From Xanthobacter autotrophicus (lineage in GTDB: Bacteria; Pseudomonadota; Alphaproteobacteria; Rhizobiales; Xanthobacteraceae), in contig NZ_JAIVFN010000001.1 of the NCBI RefSeq assembly GCF_030015065.1, positions 62,001 through 126,000 of the forward strand: DNA of 64,000 nt, read 5' to 3'. This document shows positions 49,601 to 57,235 of this stretch, piece after piece. The position numbers and the translations under genes are program-made. Under the pieces are notes generated by a model. The model had not been told where the DNA came from. It searched no databases and was given only the letters and a program-made list of their open reading frames with translations. Positions within the stretch are counted from its first letter, which is position 1; every line of letters begins with the position of its first letter.

Positions 49601-50150
49601 GATAGAGGTCGATGAGGCCGCCGCGGACCGCATATTCGCCGGTATCGCGCACGGTGGGGGTGCGCAGGAAGCCGTTCTGCTCGGCCCATTGGGTCACACC
49701 GTCGAGGTCGATGGCGTTGCCCGCCGCGGCGACCAGCGATTGCGCCGCCACCAGCCCCTTGGCCGGCACCCGCTGCACCGTGGCGTTCACGGTGGTGAGC
49801 AGGACGCACGCATTCCCGCCCTTGATGCGGGCGAGCTTCGCCAATGTCGCCATGCGCCGGGCCACAATGGCGGCGTTGGGCGAGGCGCGGTCGTAGGGCA
49901 GGCAATCCCACGACGGAAAGCTCAGCACCTCCAGCTCGGGCGCGAAGAAGGCGAGACCCCGCTCCAGCGCCGCCATGCGCTGGCCGTCGCGGCAGACGAC
50001 GGTGAGGCTTGGCCAGGGTGCATTTTTGCGCCCGGCGAGGGACCGGGCGAGGTCCGCCACCACCATGCCCTCCATGCCGTCCGCGACGCGGGAGAGGATG
50101 AGCGGCCGGCCTTCGGCCAGCGCGTCGGCAAGGGGCTGGGGACGCTTCAC
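46644..50150 (-). CDS. mfd: Transcription-repair coupling factor Mfd
   Basis: Mfd frees RNA polymerase stalled at DNA damage and recruits UvrA. The 1168-residue protein has the N-terminal UvrB-like region, the polymerase-interaction domain (GDLVVHVDHGIGRFVGL), a RecG-like helicase core with CGDVGFGKTEVALRA and the DEEQHF box, the QLRGRVGRAKARAYA motif and the C-terminal D7 domain. I set the start at the GTG at 50150, which has GGAG 8 bases upstream; a further 20 codons to 50210 have no such site. It lies downstream of sdhE, a common alphaproteobacterial pair. Confidence 0.96.
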   Translation of the reverse strand: MKRPQPLADALAEGRPLILSRVADGMEGMVVADLARSLAGRKNAPWPSLTVVCRDGQRMAALERGLAFFAPELEVLSFPSWDCLPYDRASPNAAIVARRMATLAKLARIKGGNACVLLTTVNATVQRVPAKGLVAAQSLVAAAGNAIDLDGVTQWAEQNGFLRTPTVRDTGEYAVRGGLIDLYPPGLDAPIRLDFFGDTLESIRAFDPETQRTTGQLRSLELVPMAEFQLMTETMRRFRMAYVAEFGAARKGDTLYEAVSEGRRHAGMEHWLPLFHERMDTLFDYLDGGTLLLDPLAEEAAGERIAQIADYYDARKGGQELAGGSIYNPLPPDRLYLTGPEWNKRIAELSLARLSPFAAPQGTQARIIDLGGVQGRSFAAERADPEANVFDAAITHVRELQKSKKVILAGWSEGSRERLGTVLADHGLKGLAAISRFDSLAALPKTQAALAVFGLEAGFETPDFAVIGEQDILGDRLVRPKRKARRPQDVLTELTALTAGDLVVHVDHGIGRFVGLKTVEAMGAPHDCLELHYAGGDKLFLPVENLELLSRYGSEETEAQLDKLGGGAWQARKARMKKRIREMASELIKIAAQRQLGEAPKLVPAMGLYDEFRARFPYEETDDQEAAIDSVLDDLASGHPMDRLVCGDVGFGKTEVALRAAFAVALSGKQVAVVVPTTLLARQHFKTFSERFKGLPVNIAQASRMVTGKDLTAVKKGLADGTVDIVVGTHALLGKAISFKDLGLVIVDEEQHFGVSHKERLKQLRAEVHVLTLTATPIPRTLQLAMTGVRELSIIATPPVDRLAVRTFVTPFDPLVVREALLRERYRGGQSFYVVPRIEDLAEVREFLAASVPEVKVAVAHGQLAAGALEDIMTAFYDGQYDVLLSTTIVESGLDVPNANTLIVHRADMFGLAQLYQLRGRVGRAKARAYAIFTVPAARPVTTQAERRLKVLQSLETLGAGFQLASHDLDIRGAGNLLGDEQSGHIKEVGYELYQEMLQEAIAHIKAGITDYVDDKWSPNITIGMPVLIPEDYVADLHVRLALYRRLADIQEDAEIDAFGAELVDRFGPTPEEVGQLLKLTQIKALARKANVEKVDAGPKGVVLGFRDNEFADPSGLVKLIGQEGNQAKVRPDFKVVFLRDWPTADARLKGTLVVLKKLAALAGKKGL

Positions 50151-50219
50151 GAGGGCACTCCGGTAAAATGCAGGCAGGGCCTGCGAGCGACGCTCATTGG
50201 CCCTTGGCACAGGGCGCGG

Positions 50220-50516
50220 TCAGGCCGGCAGGCCGCGCCCGGACATGTGGAAGTCGCAGATCCTGCGGAACAGCGGCGTGTCGAATTCGATGGGCGTCGG
50301 CTCGCTGCCGCTGATCCAGGAGAAGACCTTCTGGTCCTCGGGCTCCAGCAGCGCCTCGAAGGCGTCGAGGTCGGCGTCGGACAGGGCCTCGATCTCGGAA
50401 TTGGCGAAGCCGCCGAGAATGAGGTCCATCTCCCGCATGCCGCGATGCCAGGAGCGGAACAGAATGCGGCGACGGCGCTCGTCCAGCCCGTCGCTGGACC
50501 TCGTTAGGCCGGACAT
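50220..50516 (-). CDS. sdhE: FAD assembly factor SdhE
   Basis: SdhE helps attach FAD covalently to the succinate dehydrogenase flavoprotein. The 98-residue helical protein contains the family motif RSWHRGMREMDLILGGF (21-37, with the RGxxE region) and DLDAFEALLEPEDQKVFSWI. It is read toward mfd, with 69 bp between its stop and the chosen mfd start. In related bacteria recG is often upstream; here the upstream gene is the divergent cobS, 202 bp away. Confidence 0.93.
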   Translation of the reverse strand: MSGLTRSSDGLDERRRRILFRSWHRGMREMDLILGGFANSEIEALSDADLDAFEALLEPEDQKVFSWISGSEPTPIEFDTPLFRRICDFHMSGRGLPA

Positions 50517-50718
50517 GATCTCGATGCCTCCAAAGCACGGCGTCGGCCGGGCCGAAAAGCCCGTCCGTGCCGGGCATATAGGGGCAAGACGCGCCTTTTG
50601 GCCAGTGAGGCGCGCTGCCCCATCCGCCCCACCCCTTGACCCGGACGGCAAGACAGGCTCCCAAGGGCGGGCGGCGGGCTCGACCCGGCGCGCCCCCGCC
50701 ACGGCCAGCCGGAACACC

Positions 50719-51516
50719 ATGCAGCCCGAACGGATCGGACAAGATATCGTCGCCGCCCTGCGCTTCTATTCCCGGCTGCCCATCCCGGCGCGGCGGGGCG
50801 AGGCGGACGCCTTCGCCATGCCGGAGCTCGACCGCATCGCCTATGCCATCCCTCTGGCAGGCGCGGGGATCGGCCTTGTCGGCGCGCTGGTCCTGGTCGG
50901 TGCCGTGGCGCTGAAGCTGCCGGCCTTCCTCGCAGCCGGGCTGGCGGTCACCGCCCTCGTGCTCGCCACCGGCGCGTTCCACGAGGACGGCCTCGCCGAC
51001 ACGGCGGACGGCCTCGGCGGCGGACGGGACCGGGCCCAGCGCCTCGCCATCATGCGCGACAGCCGCATCGGCACCTATGGCGGCTCGGCCCTCGTCCTGG
51101 CGCTGCTGCTGCGGGTGGCGGCGCTGGAGGCGCTCGTCACCTCGGCCGGCCCGTTCCGGGCGGCACTGGCGCTGGTGGCGGCGGAAGCGGCCTCGCGCGC
51201 GGCGGGCGTGCTCCTCCTGCTGGCTTTGCCCTCCGCCCGCACCGATGGCGCGGGGGCCTCCTTCGGCCGTCCGTCCGAGGCCGCCGGCCTTGCATGCGGG
51301 CTGGTGGCGGCGCTGCTGGTGGCGGTGATCCTGGTGCCGGGCTTCGGCATTTCCACCGCGTTCGCCGGGCTCGTTGCCCCGCTGCTGGCCCTGTTCGCGA
51401 TGACCTGGATATCAGGCCGGCTCATCGGCGGGCAGACCGGGGACGTGGCCGGCGCCACCCAGCAGGTGGCAGTGATTGTCTTCCTCCTCGGCGTGCTTAT
51501 CTTTCCAGGCAGGTAA
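50719..51516 (+). CDS. cobS: Adenosylcobinamide-GDP ribazoletransferase (cobalamin synthase)
   Basis: CobS joins adenosylcobinamide-GDP to alpha-ribazole in the last steps of vitamin B12 synthesis, at the inner membrane. The 265-residue protein is rich in hydrophobic segments (six or so) and has the conserved FYSRLPIP near the start and AFHEDGLADTADGLGGG at about 86-102, with the acidic metal-binding residues. Its usual partner cobT is not adjacent in this window. No cobalamin riboswitch was recognised in the 202 bp before it. Two small genes follow in the same direction. Confidence 0.94.
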   Translation: MQPERIGQDIVAALRFYSRLPIPARRGEADAFAMPELDRIAYAIPLAGAGIGLVGALVLVGAVALKLPAFLAAGLAVTALVLATGAFHEDGLADTADGLGGGRDRAQRLAIMRDSRIGTYGGSALVLALLLRVAALEALVTSAGPFRAALALVAAEAASRAAGVLLLLALPSARTDGAGASFGRPSEAAGLACGLVAALLVAVILVPGFGISTAFAGLVAPLLALFAMTWISGRLIGGQTGDVAGATQQVAVIVFLLGVLIFPGR

Positions 51517-51570
51517 TGCGGGACCCGAGTCGTCCCGGCTTGGTGACCAGATCCAGCGAGCGATGTCCCA

Positions 51571-51798
51571 TTGACCGTACAGAAGACCGCGTCCGAGACG
51601 AACGCCATCGCCACGCCCTGCATCAAGGTGTGCGCGGTGGAACCGCTGAGCGGGCTGTGCCTCAGCTGTGGCCGTTCGCTGCGCGAGATCGGCGCCTGGA
51701 CCTCTTTTTCGCACGATATGCGCGCCGCCATCATGGCCACCCTCCCCCAGCGCCTCGCCCGGCTCAAGGCGCAGGTGCGCGATTGCGCTCCGGACTGA
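51571..51798 (+). CDS. DUF1289 cysteine-rich protein
   Basis: A 75-residue protein with four cysteines in the DUF1289 pattern (TPCIKVCAVEPLSGLCLSCG: C17, C21, C30, C33), followed by a helical tail. The spacing suits an iron-sulfur cluster or zinc, but the biochemical role of the family is unknown. The only in-frame start is a TTG at 51571, with a weak ribosome site. It lies between cobS and the aspartic protease gene, an order I recall from other rhizobia, and is probably co-transcribed with them. Confidence 0.85.
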   Translation: MTVQKTASETNAIATPCIKVCAVEPLSGLCLSCGRSLREIGAWTSFSHDMRAAIMATLPQRLARLKAQVRDCAPD

Positions 51799-51802
51799 CA
51801 CC

Positions 51803-52525
51803 ATGCGTAGCGACCGGCTCCTGTGGATGCTGCTGATCGGCCTGCTCGGCGGCGTTGTGGTGCTTGCGGTGCATCACGAGCAGGGCGAGGTGGCGGGCAT
51901 CGACCTGAACCAGTTCGGTGCGCTGGTGAGCCAATTGGCCATCGCAGTCTTCATCGGCGCGGGGCTGTGGTCGGTGGTGCGCGGCCGCATCGGCGAATCG
52001 CTCGTGGCCGCCGCCTTCTGGCTGGTGCTCGCCGCCCTCCTCGCCCTCGGCTACACCTATCGCGAGCCGTTGGCCCAGGTGGGCCGGCGCGTGCTGGCGG
52101 AGTTGGCGCCGGGCTATGCGGTGAACGTCGCCCAGTCCGGCAGCTCCGTGGTGGAGGTGACGCGCGCGGCTGGCGGGGACTTCGCCGTGCGCGCGGCCGT
52201 CAACGGCACCAGCCTGAACATGCTGGTGGATACGGGCGCCTCCTCCGTGGTGCTGACCCACGAGGCGGCGCAGGCCGCCGGCCTGCCGGTGGATTTCCTG
52301 AAATACGACGTGCCCGTGGACACCGCCGGCGGACGCACCCGCGCCGCGGCCGTGGTGCTGGACAACATCCATATCGGCGGCATCGTGGAGCGCCGGGTGC
52401 CGGCCCTCGTCTCTCCGCCCGGCATGCTGCGCACCAGCCTGCTCGGCATGAGCTTCCTGTCACGGCTCCAGGGCTTTGAATTCCGCGGCGACCGCCTTGT
52501 GATGCGCGGCGCCGCGGAGCGCTGA
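51803..52525 (+). CDS. Membrane-bound retropepsin-like aspartic protease
   Basis: A 240-residue protein with two or three N-terminal membrane segments (about 7-24, 37-52 and 62-82) and a C-terminal single-domain aspartic protease of the TIGR02281 kind. The catalytic motif is LVDTGASSVVL, followed by the flap-like region and the hydrophobic-hydrophobic-Gly motif LLGMSFLSRL. Such proteins act as dimers, probably with the protease domain in the periplasm. The ATG is 4 bp after the DUF1289 stop. Repeat copy C follows about 110 bp downstream. Confidence 0.88.
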   Translation: MRSDRLLWMLLIGLLGGVVVLAVHHEQGEVAGIDLNQFGALVSQLAIAVFIGAGLWSVVRGRIGESLVAAAFWLVLAALLALGYTYREPLAQVGRRVLAELAPGYAVNVAQSGSSVVEVTRAAGGDFAVRAAVNGTSLNMLVDTGASSVVLTHEAAQAAGLPVDFLKYDVPVDTAGGRTRAAAVVLDNIHIGGIVERRVPALVSPPGMLRTSLLGMSFLSRLQGFEFRGDRLVMRGAAER

Positions 52526-52637
52526 ATGTCGGACGGGCGCAGGCTTCAGAGCGTTCCCCCGTTTCGGGGAAACGCCTACCTCTCTGCGTGGACGCACTTT
52601 CCTCACCCGAACGGGCGCCGCCTCGCTCGAAAGCGCT

Positions 52638-52754
52638 TTAGAGCACGCGCCGATCTGCTTGCATCGCAAGCTGATCGGACAACGCGTTCTCTTTCTTGCG
52701 TTTAGAGGGCGATTCACCGATCAGATTGATTCAATCTGATCGGATCGCGCTCTA
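52638..52754. repeat. Interspersed palindromic repeat, copy C
   Basis: A 117-bp element in the same orientation as copy A and nearly identical to it: TTTAGAGCACGCGCCGATC at the left, the hairpin GCTTGC/GCAAGC, AACGCGTTCTCTTTCTT, and the 27-bp palindrome at 52717-52743. Its right edge, GCGCTCTAG, supplies the TAG stop codon (read on the minus strand) of the AhpD-like gene at 52752-52754. Confidence 0.92.
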
Positions 52755-53285
52755 GCGGCCCGTGCCCGGCGCGGATGCCGCGCTGGCTTTCATCTTGTCG
52801 GCCGCCTTGGCGATGGCGGCGTCGGTCTCCTTCATGAACTGCGCCTCGTCCACCTGCATGCCGTTCAGCACGGTGCTCCAGTGGCGGGTAATGGCGGCCA
52901 TGGCGACGGCCTCGCGGATTTCCTCCTCGCTCGCCCCGTAAAGGCGGGCCGCAGCGGTGTGGAAATAGACGCAATAATGGCACGGTACCTGCGCCGCGAC
53001 CGCAAGCCCGATCAGTTCCTTCTCCTTGCCGGACAGCTTGGTCTGCGGGTTGAGCTGCACCGACTTGAACTCAGCCCAGGCCCCGGCGATGCCGGCGTCG
53101 GGGAAGGCCTTGAAGAAGCTCGGCACCAGGCCGAGCGTCTGCTCGATGTCGCGATACGTCTCCTCGGCGCTCGCAGACCGCATCCCGCCCGGTGTGGGCG
53201 ACTGGGCCTGCGCCGGGCCAGCGATGGCCAGCGCGATGCCGAGGCTCGCGGCGCCGATGGCGTAGCGGTGGATGGTGTGGAACAT
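52752..53285 (-). CDS. Secreted AhpD/carboxymuconolactone-decarboxylase-like protein
   Basis: A 177-residue protein with a signal peptide (1-27, ending AQAQ) and the AhpD-like fold. The redox motif is CHYC (about 101-104) with a following His, as in AhpD-type peroxidase partners. An exported member of this usually cytoplasmic family is uncommon. The C terminus (about 165-177) is Ala/Ser/Pro-rich and its stop codon is formed by repeat copy C. The substrate is unknown. The start at 53285 has GGGGAG about 7 bases upstream. Confidence 0.86.
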   Translation of the reverse strand: MFHTIHRYAIGAASLGIALAIAGPAQAQSPTPGGMRSASAEETYRDIEQTLGLVPSFFKAFPDAGIAGAWAEFKSVQLNPQTKLSGKEKELIGLAVAAQVPCHYCVYFHTAAARLYGASEEEIREAVAMAAITRHWSTVLNGMQVDEAQFMKETDAAIAKAADKMKASAASAPGTGR

Positions 53286-53390
53286 GGCGGAAACTCCCCT
53301 TTCAGGGATGCGGCCCTCCAGCCGTACTCCGACCCGGCATCAACGCCGCAGCCCCGCCTGAGTTCCACGACGGCTCGAAGTCCCCCGCGC

Positions 53391-54227
53391 CTAAAGCATC
53401 TCCAGCCCCACCTTGCGGCGTGGCGCGGGGAAGGCTCGGTCGATGGCGGCGAGGTCGTCCGCATCGAGCGCGAGGTCGCGGGCGGCGGCGTTCATCTCCA
53501 CATGGGCGATGCGGCTGGCCTTGGGGATCGCGATCACGTCTCCGCGCCGCATGACCCAGGCGAGGGCCACCTGGAACGGGTCCACGCCGTGCTTCCTCGC
53601 CACAGCGCCCAGGGCGCCGCCGCGCGGCAGGCGAGCCTGCTCGATGGGGCTGTAGGCCATGGCCGGAATGCCGGCTTCGGCGAGGAAGGGCAGCAGATCG
53701 AATTCCGGGCCGCGCCGGCTCGGATTGTAAAGCACCTGGTTGGTGGCGCAGGCGCGCCCGCCCGGCGCCGCCAGCAAGTCCTCCATGTCGTCGGTGTCGA
53801 GATTGCTGACGCCCCACATGCGGATCTTGCCCGCCGCCTTCAGCGCCTCGAACCCGGCGATGGTTTCGGCAAAGGGATGGCTGCCGCGCCAGTGCAGGAG
53901 ATAGAGGTCGATCACATCGGTCTTCAGCCGCCTAAGGCTGCGTTCGCAGGCGGCCTCGACGCCCGCCCGGCTGGCATTGTGGGGATAGACCTTGCTGACG
54001 AGGAACACCTCGCCGCGCCGGCCGGCCATGGCTTCGCCCACCACCTCCTCGGCGCCGCCATCCGCATACATTTCAGCGGTATCCAGAAGAGTGAGGCCGA
54101 GATCGAGCCCCGCGCGCAGGGCCGCCACCTCGCCTTTGCGGGCGGATGCGCCCTCACCCATGTACCAGGTGCCCTGCCCGAGGGCGGGCACGGTTTCGCC
54201 ATTGGGGAGCGTCACGGTTTTTGGCAT
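53391..54227 (-). CDS. Aldo/keto reductase
   Basis: A 278-residue NADPH-dependent aldo/keto reductase. The catalytic tetrad is complete: D49 and Y54 (LLDTAEMYADGG), K79 (VSKVYPHN) and H112 (LYLLHWRGS). The barrel strands and the C-terminal IPKASRIAHVEMNAAA cofactor segment are normal. The substrate cannot be read from sequence. A perfect 14-bp palindrome lies 12 bp upstream of the start codon, a likely operator. The gene is read away from the DUF900 lipoprotein gene, with 177 bp between the starts. Confidence 0.92.
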   Translation of the reverse strand: MPKTVTLPNGETVPALGQGTWYMGEGASARKGEVAALRAGLDLGLTLLDTAEMYADGGAEEVVGEAMAGRRGEVFLVSKVYPHNASRAGVEAACERSLRRLKTDVIDLYLLHWRGSHPFAETIAGFEALKAAGKIRMWGVSNLDTDDMEDLLAAPGGRACATNQVLYNPSRRGPEFDLLPFLAEAGIPAMAYSPIEQARLPRGGALGAVARKHGVDPFQVALAWVMRRGDVIAIPKASRIAHVEMNAAARDLALDADDLAAIDRAFPAPRRKVGLEML

Positions 54228-54239
54228 GTCGTATTCCGG

Positions 54240-54253
54240 ACTCGGTACCGAGT
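54240..54253. promoter_or_regulatory. Candidate operator palindrome
   Basis: ACTCGGT-ACCGAGT, a perfect 14-bp palindrome centred 20 bp before the aldo/keto reductase start codon, in the divergent region toward the lipoprotein gene. Its position over the likely promoter suggests repression. The form resembles sites I associate with HxlR-family regulators, but none is encoded nearby. Confidence 0.5.
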
Positions 54254-54404
54254 TGAACACTACGGCTTGAAGCCGGCCGGCGGAAGGGCGCGGGGTTGGC
54301 TCGCCGCCATGGGGTGTGTCCGCTTGCTTTGTCGGCCGCATTCCCTACAAAAGACGCCGGATTGCGGTGGGGCTTCAGGGGTTCACCGCATTTTGGGGGC
54401 CGAA

Positions 54405-55589
54405 GTGGCGAGCGTGAGCGGTCAGGGACGAGGGACATTTCGCGCGTGGACGCGGCGGATTGCGCCTTTGCTGATGCTCGCGCTTGCAGCCTGCGCGCGG
54501 CCGGAAGGCGTGCTGGTTCCCGTCGAGATCAATGCTTCGTCCGGTGCCCAGGCCGGCAAGCCCGTCGACATGCTGGTGGCCACCACCCGTGCGCCCAGCG
54601 ATGCCGAGGGCGTGCTCTTCACCGGCGAGCGAGGCAACGGCCTCGCCTTCACCAATATCGTCGTCTCCATCCCGCCCAATCGGGAGGTCGGCTCGATCCA
54701 GTGGCCGAGCCGGGTGCCCGCGGACCCGTCGCGGGAATTCGCCGTGACGCGGGTGGACCCCATCCCCGCCAAGCAGGTCAGGTCCTGGTTCCAGCAGCAG
54801 CCACGCGCCAAACGCCGGGTGCTGGTCTTCGTCCATGGCTTCAACACCCGCTTTGACGCGTCCGTATTCCGCTTCGCCCAGTTCATCCACGATACCAGCG
54901 CCGACTACATGCCGGTGCTGTTCACCTGGCCGTCCCGCGGGCGGGTCACCGACTATATCTACGACCGGGAAAGCGCCAATTTCTCGCGTTCGGACTTGAC
55001 TTACGTGCTTTCGGCGGCGGTCAGGAGCCCGCAGGTGGACGAGGTGGTGGTGCTCGCCCATTCCATGGGCGCCTGGCTCGCCATGGAATCCCTGCGCCAG
55101 CTGGCTTTGACCGACGGGCGGGTGCCGGCCAAGATCACCAATGTGGTGCTTGCCTCCCCCGACCTCGACATCGACGTGTTCGAGCGGCAGATGCAGGAAC
55201 TGGGACCCAAGCGGCCGCACCTGACGATCTTCGTCTCCCGCAACGACCAGGCCTTGGGCATTTCCCGCCTGCTCGCCGGACAGGTGACGCGCGTGGGCGC
55301 GGTGGACCTCACCAATCCCGACTACAGCGCGCGCCTCGAACAGGCGACGGGCATCGTCGTTCTGGACCTCACCGCCTTGCAGGGGGGCGACGCGCTCAAC
55401 CACAGCAAGTTCGCGACCCAGCCCGACATGGTCCGCCTGCTCGGCGACCGGCTGATGGCCGGCCAGAGCATCTCGGACGACGGCGCGCCCGGGGCGGACA
55501 CGGTCCAGGCCATGGGCGGCGCGGTGGGAACGGTGATTGCCGCTCCCCTCCAGCTGCCGATCCAGGTGTTCGCGGCCGGGCGCAACTGA
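54405..55589 (+). CDS. DUF900 alpha/beta-hydrolase lipoprotein
   Basis: A 394-residue alpha/beta-hydrolase of the DUF900 family. The N terminus ends in a lipobox (LALAAC, C30), so the mature protein is probably lipid-anchored. The oxyanion region VLVFVHGFNTRFD and the nucleophile elbow LAHSMGAWLAME are clear, with acidic and His residues later (ASPDLDID; LNHSKF). The start is either the GTG at 54405 or at 54414; GGGGG at 54395 favours the first. Substrate unknown. Confidence 0.87.
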   Translation: MASVSGQGRGTFRAWTRRIAPLLMLALAACARPEGVLVPVEINASSGAQAGKPVDMLVATTRAPSDAEGVLFTGERGNGLAFTNIVVSIPPNREVGSIQWPSRVPADPSREFAVTRVDPIPAKQVRSWFQQQPRAKRRVLVFVHGFNTRFDASVFRFAQFIHDTSADYMPVLFTWPSRGRVTDYIYDRESANFSRSDLTYVLSAAVRSPQVDEVVVLAHSMGAWLAMESLRQLALTDGRVPAKITNVVLASPDLDIDVFERQMQELGPKRPHLTIFVSRNDQALGISRLLAGQVTRVGAVDLTNPDYSARLEQATGIVVLDLTALQGGDALNHSKFATQPDMVRLLGDRLMAGQSISDDGAPGADTVQAMGGAVGTVIAAPLQLPIQVFAAGRN

Positions 55590-55607
55590 CGCCCGGCCGC
55601 GCCGCCA

Positions 55608-56906
55608 TCAGGCCGAGATGCGCCGGCGCATGGCGAAGCGCGAGACCTCGACCACCGCCGTCCCCGCCGTTCGCGCGACGATCTCGGCACGCGGGACGAG
55701 CCAGTTCTTCGCCGTGCCGGCCTGAACCGTGACCGGCCCGATCACGTGATCGAGGGTGTAGCTCTCGTCGGGGCCGTATTCGGACGGAGCGGCCTCGATC
55801 ATCGAGTAATTGGCCAGTTCCACCCCGTCGAGGGCCACCGGCACGAACATGCGCGTCGCGGCCACGGCGGACATCCCCGACACCAGCCGCATCCGGCAGC
55901 CGAAATCGAACACGTCTCCCGGATTCCACAGCCCGGTGGAGACCGACTGGCGCAGGTACAGGCGCTCGCCGGCCGCCGTGAAGGTGATCGTCAGGATCGC
56001 CTTGCTGCCGATGGAGGGATCGAGGGGTGCGCCGTCATCGGTGCCGTAGGTGATGGCCACCGTCGGCGAGCCGGAACGGTTCAGCTCCCAGCTGGCCGGC
56101 ACCGCGCCGGACGTGAGCGCCGCACCGATGCTGTTCGTGCCCCCGGACTGGGTGACGAACAGGGCGTTGGAGAGAAACGCGGTCGGCTGGACATCCGTGA
56201 GGTCGAGATGGCCGAAGCGCGGATAAGGCGGAATGATCTGCGACAGCAGATTGGCCAGCGATTTCCCCCAGTAATAGGCGCCCAGCCCCTGCGGATGGGT
56301 CAGGTCGTAGAAATAGTTCGGCTTCGGCGCGAGGGCCGAGGTCGAATTGGTCGGGTTGAGGATCATCTTCGAGGCGTCGTGAAGATAGACGCGCGGCATG
56401 GTGAGAGCGAACTCGGTCAGCCGCTGGTTCAGCTCGTTGAGGATGCCGATCTGCGTAACCGTGTAGTTCGCCGAGCCCGGCGGCAGCTCGATGACCACCT
56501 GCGCACCCGCATTCACGATGGCGCGCGCCATGATCGCGATGTTGGCCGCAGCCGTTGCCGCGCAGGTGCCCGAGGTCGGGTAGAGCTGGCCCACATCGTT
56601 GGTTCCGGCGATCAGGATGACCGTGCCCGCCCCCGAATTGATGGTGGCCTGCAGGCGCGCCATGATCTGGTCCGTGCGCTCGCCGGACCAGCCGAAATTG
56701 CCGCCGCTGGAGGTGACGAAGCGCAGCCGGCTGCCGCTGAGCACGCTGGCCCAGGCCAGCTGCGAGCGCGTGCAGAGATTGCGCCTGTTGCTGTCGAGAT
56801 GGAGCGACGCCGCAAGGCTGTCGCCCAGCGTCGCCACCAGATTGGGTGAACGCAGGCGCGTCCACGGGGCTGCTGCCAGCCCGCGCGCGATGCCGTCGAT
56901 GCTCAT
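55608..56906 (-). CDS. SGNH/GDSL hydrolase of phage-tail character
   Basis: A 432-residue protein with an N-terminal SGNH-hydrolase domain: S30 in TLGDSLAAS, the GxND block GTNDVGQ (101-107) and D201/H204 in YDLTHPQG. The C-terminal 200 residues are beta-rich and of the type seen in tail-fibre or capsular-depolymerase proteins (FGHLDLTD ... TITFTAAGERLYLRQ). The ATG overlaps the stop of the upstream 110-residue gene. Esterase or deacetylase activity on surface polysaccharide is an inference from the fold. No other phage genes are in the neighbourhood. Confidence 0.82.
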   Translation of the reverse strand: MSIDGIARGLAAAPWTRLRSPNLVATLGDSLAASLHLDSNRRNLCTRSQLAWASVLSGSRLRFVTSSGGNFGWSGERTDQIMARLQATINSGAGTVILIAGTNDVGQLYPTSGTCAATAAANIAIMARAIVNAGAQVVIELPPGSANYTVTQIGILNELNQRLTEFALTMPRVYLHDASKMILNPTNSTSALAPKPNYFYDLTHPQGLGAYYWGKSLANLLSQIIPPYPRFGHLDLTDVQPTAFLSNALFVTQSGGTNSIGAALTSGAVPASWELNRSGSPTVAITYGTDDGAPLDPSIGSKAILTITFTAAGERLYLRQSVSTGLWNPGDVFDFGCRMRLVSGMSAVAATRMFVPVALDGVELANYSMIEAAPSEYGPDESYTLDHVIGPVTVQAGTAKNWLVPRAEIVARTAGTAVVEVSRFAMRRRISA

Positions 56907-57235
56907 TGGCTGATCCGGTAGCTGATGGTGCCGGAGCCGAAGGACGCGCAGCGCAGCCGGTACTCGACGGCGTATTCGGGCTCCTCGAAGATTTCCGAGA
57001 CCGGGCCGCCGAAGGTGGAGAGGGCCACGCCCGCGCCGGTGATGGGCAGCCAGGTGGTGCCAGCGTCGAAGCTCCGCTCGACCACCACGGTCCCGACGAA
57101 GGTGCCCCACAGCGAAACGTTGAAGCCGCGGCCGGGGATGGGGGTGAAGGTGGCGCTGTTGCCGGTGGCGGTGAAGCTGCCGGCAACCGCCGTCTGGCCC
57201 GAAGCGGTGCCCGGCGCCTGAAGGATATTCAACAT
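56903..57235 (-). CDS. Small phage-like structural protein
   Basis: A 110-residue, beta-rich protein with a repeated Gly/Thr/Ser pattern (GTASGQTAVAGSFTATGNSA) and VVVERSFDAGTTWLPI, the arrangement of small tail-associated proteins found before SGNH-hydrolase genes in phages. It has a strong GGAGG site 4 bases before the ATG at 57235. Its stop overlaps the hydrolase start (ATGA), so the pair is translated together. No enzyme motif is visible. The function is unknown. Confidence 0.7.
   Translation of the reverse strand: MLNILQAPGTASGQTAVAGSFTATGNSATFTPIPGRGFNVSLWGTFVGTVVVERSFDAGTTWLPITGAGVALSTFGGPVSEIFEEPEYAVEYRLRCASFGSGTISYRISQ

Noticed and set aside
46614..50507. A 1297-codon open frame on the plus strand opposite mfd
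   Set aside because: High-GC coding DNA leaves long open frames on the opposite strand; the translation is His/Gly/Arg/Leu-rich with no domain, while the minus strand encodes a complete Mfd.
50517..50718. Possible cobalamin riboswitch before cobS
   Set aside because: No B12-box-like sequence or matching stem arrangement was found in the 202 bp.
52881..54404. Long in-frame extension upstream of the DUF900 lipoprotein gene
   Set aside because: It would run antisense through the AhpD-like and aldo/keto reductase genes; the lipobox fixes the true start near 54405.
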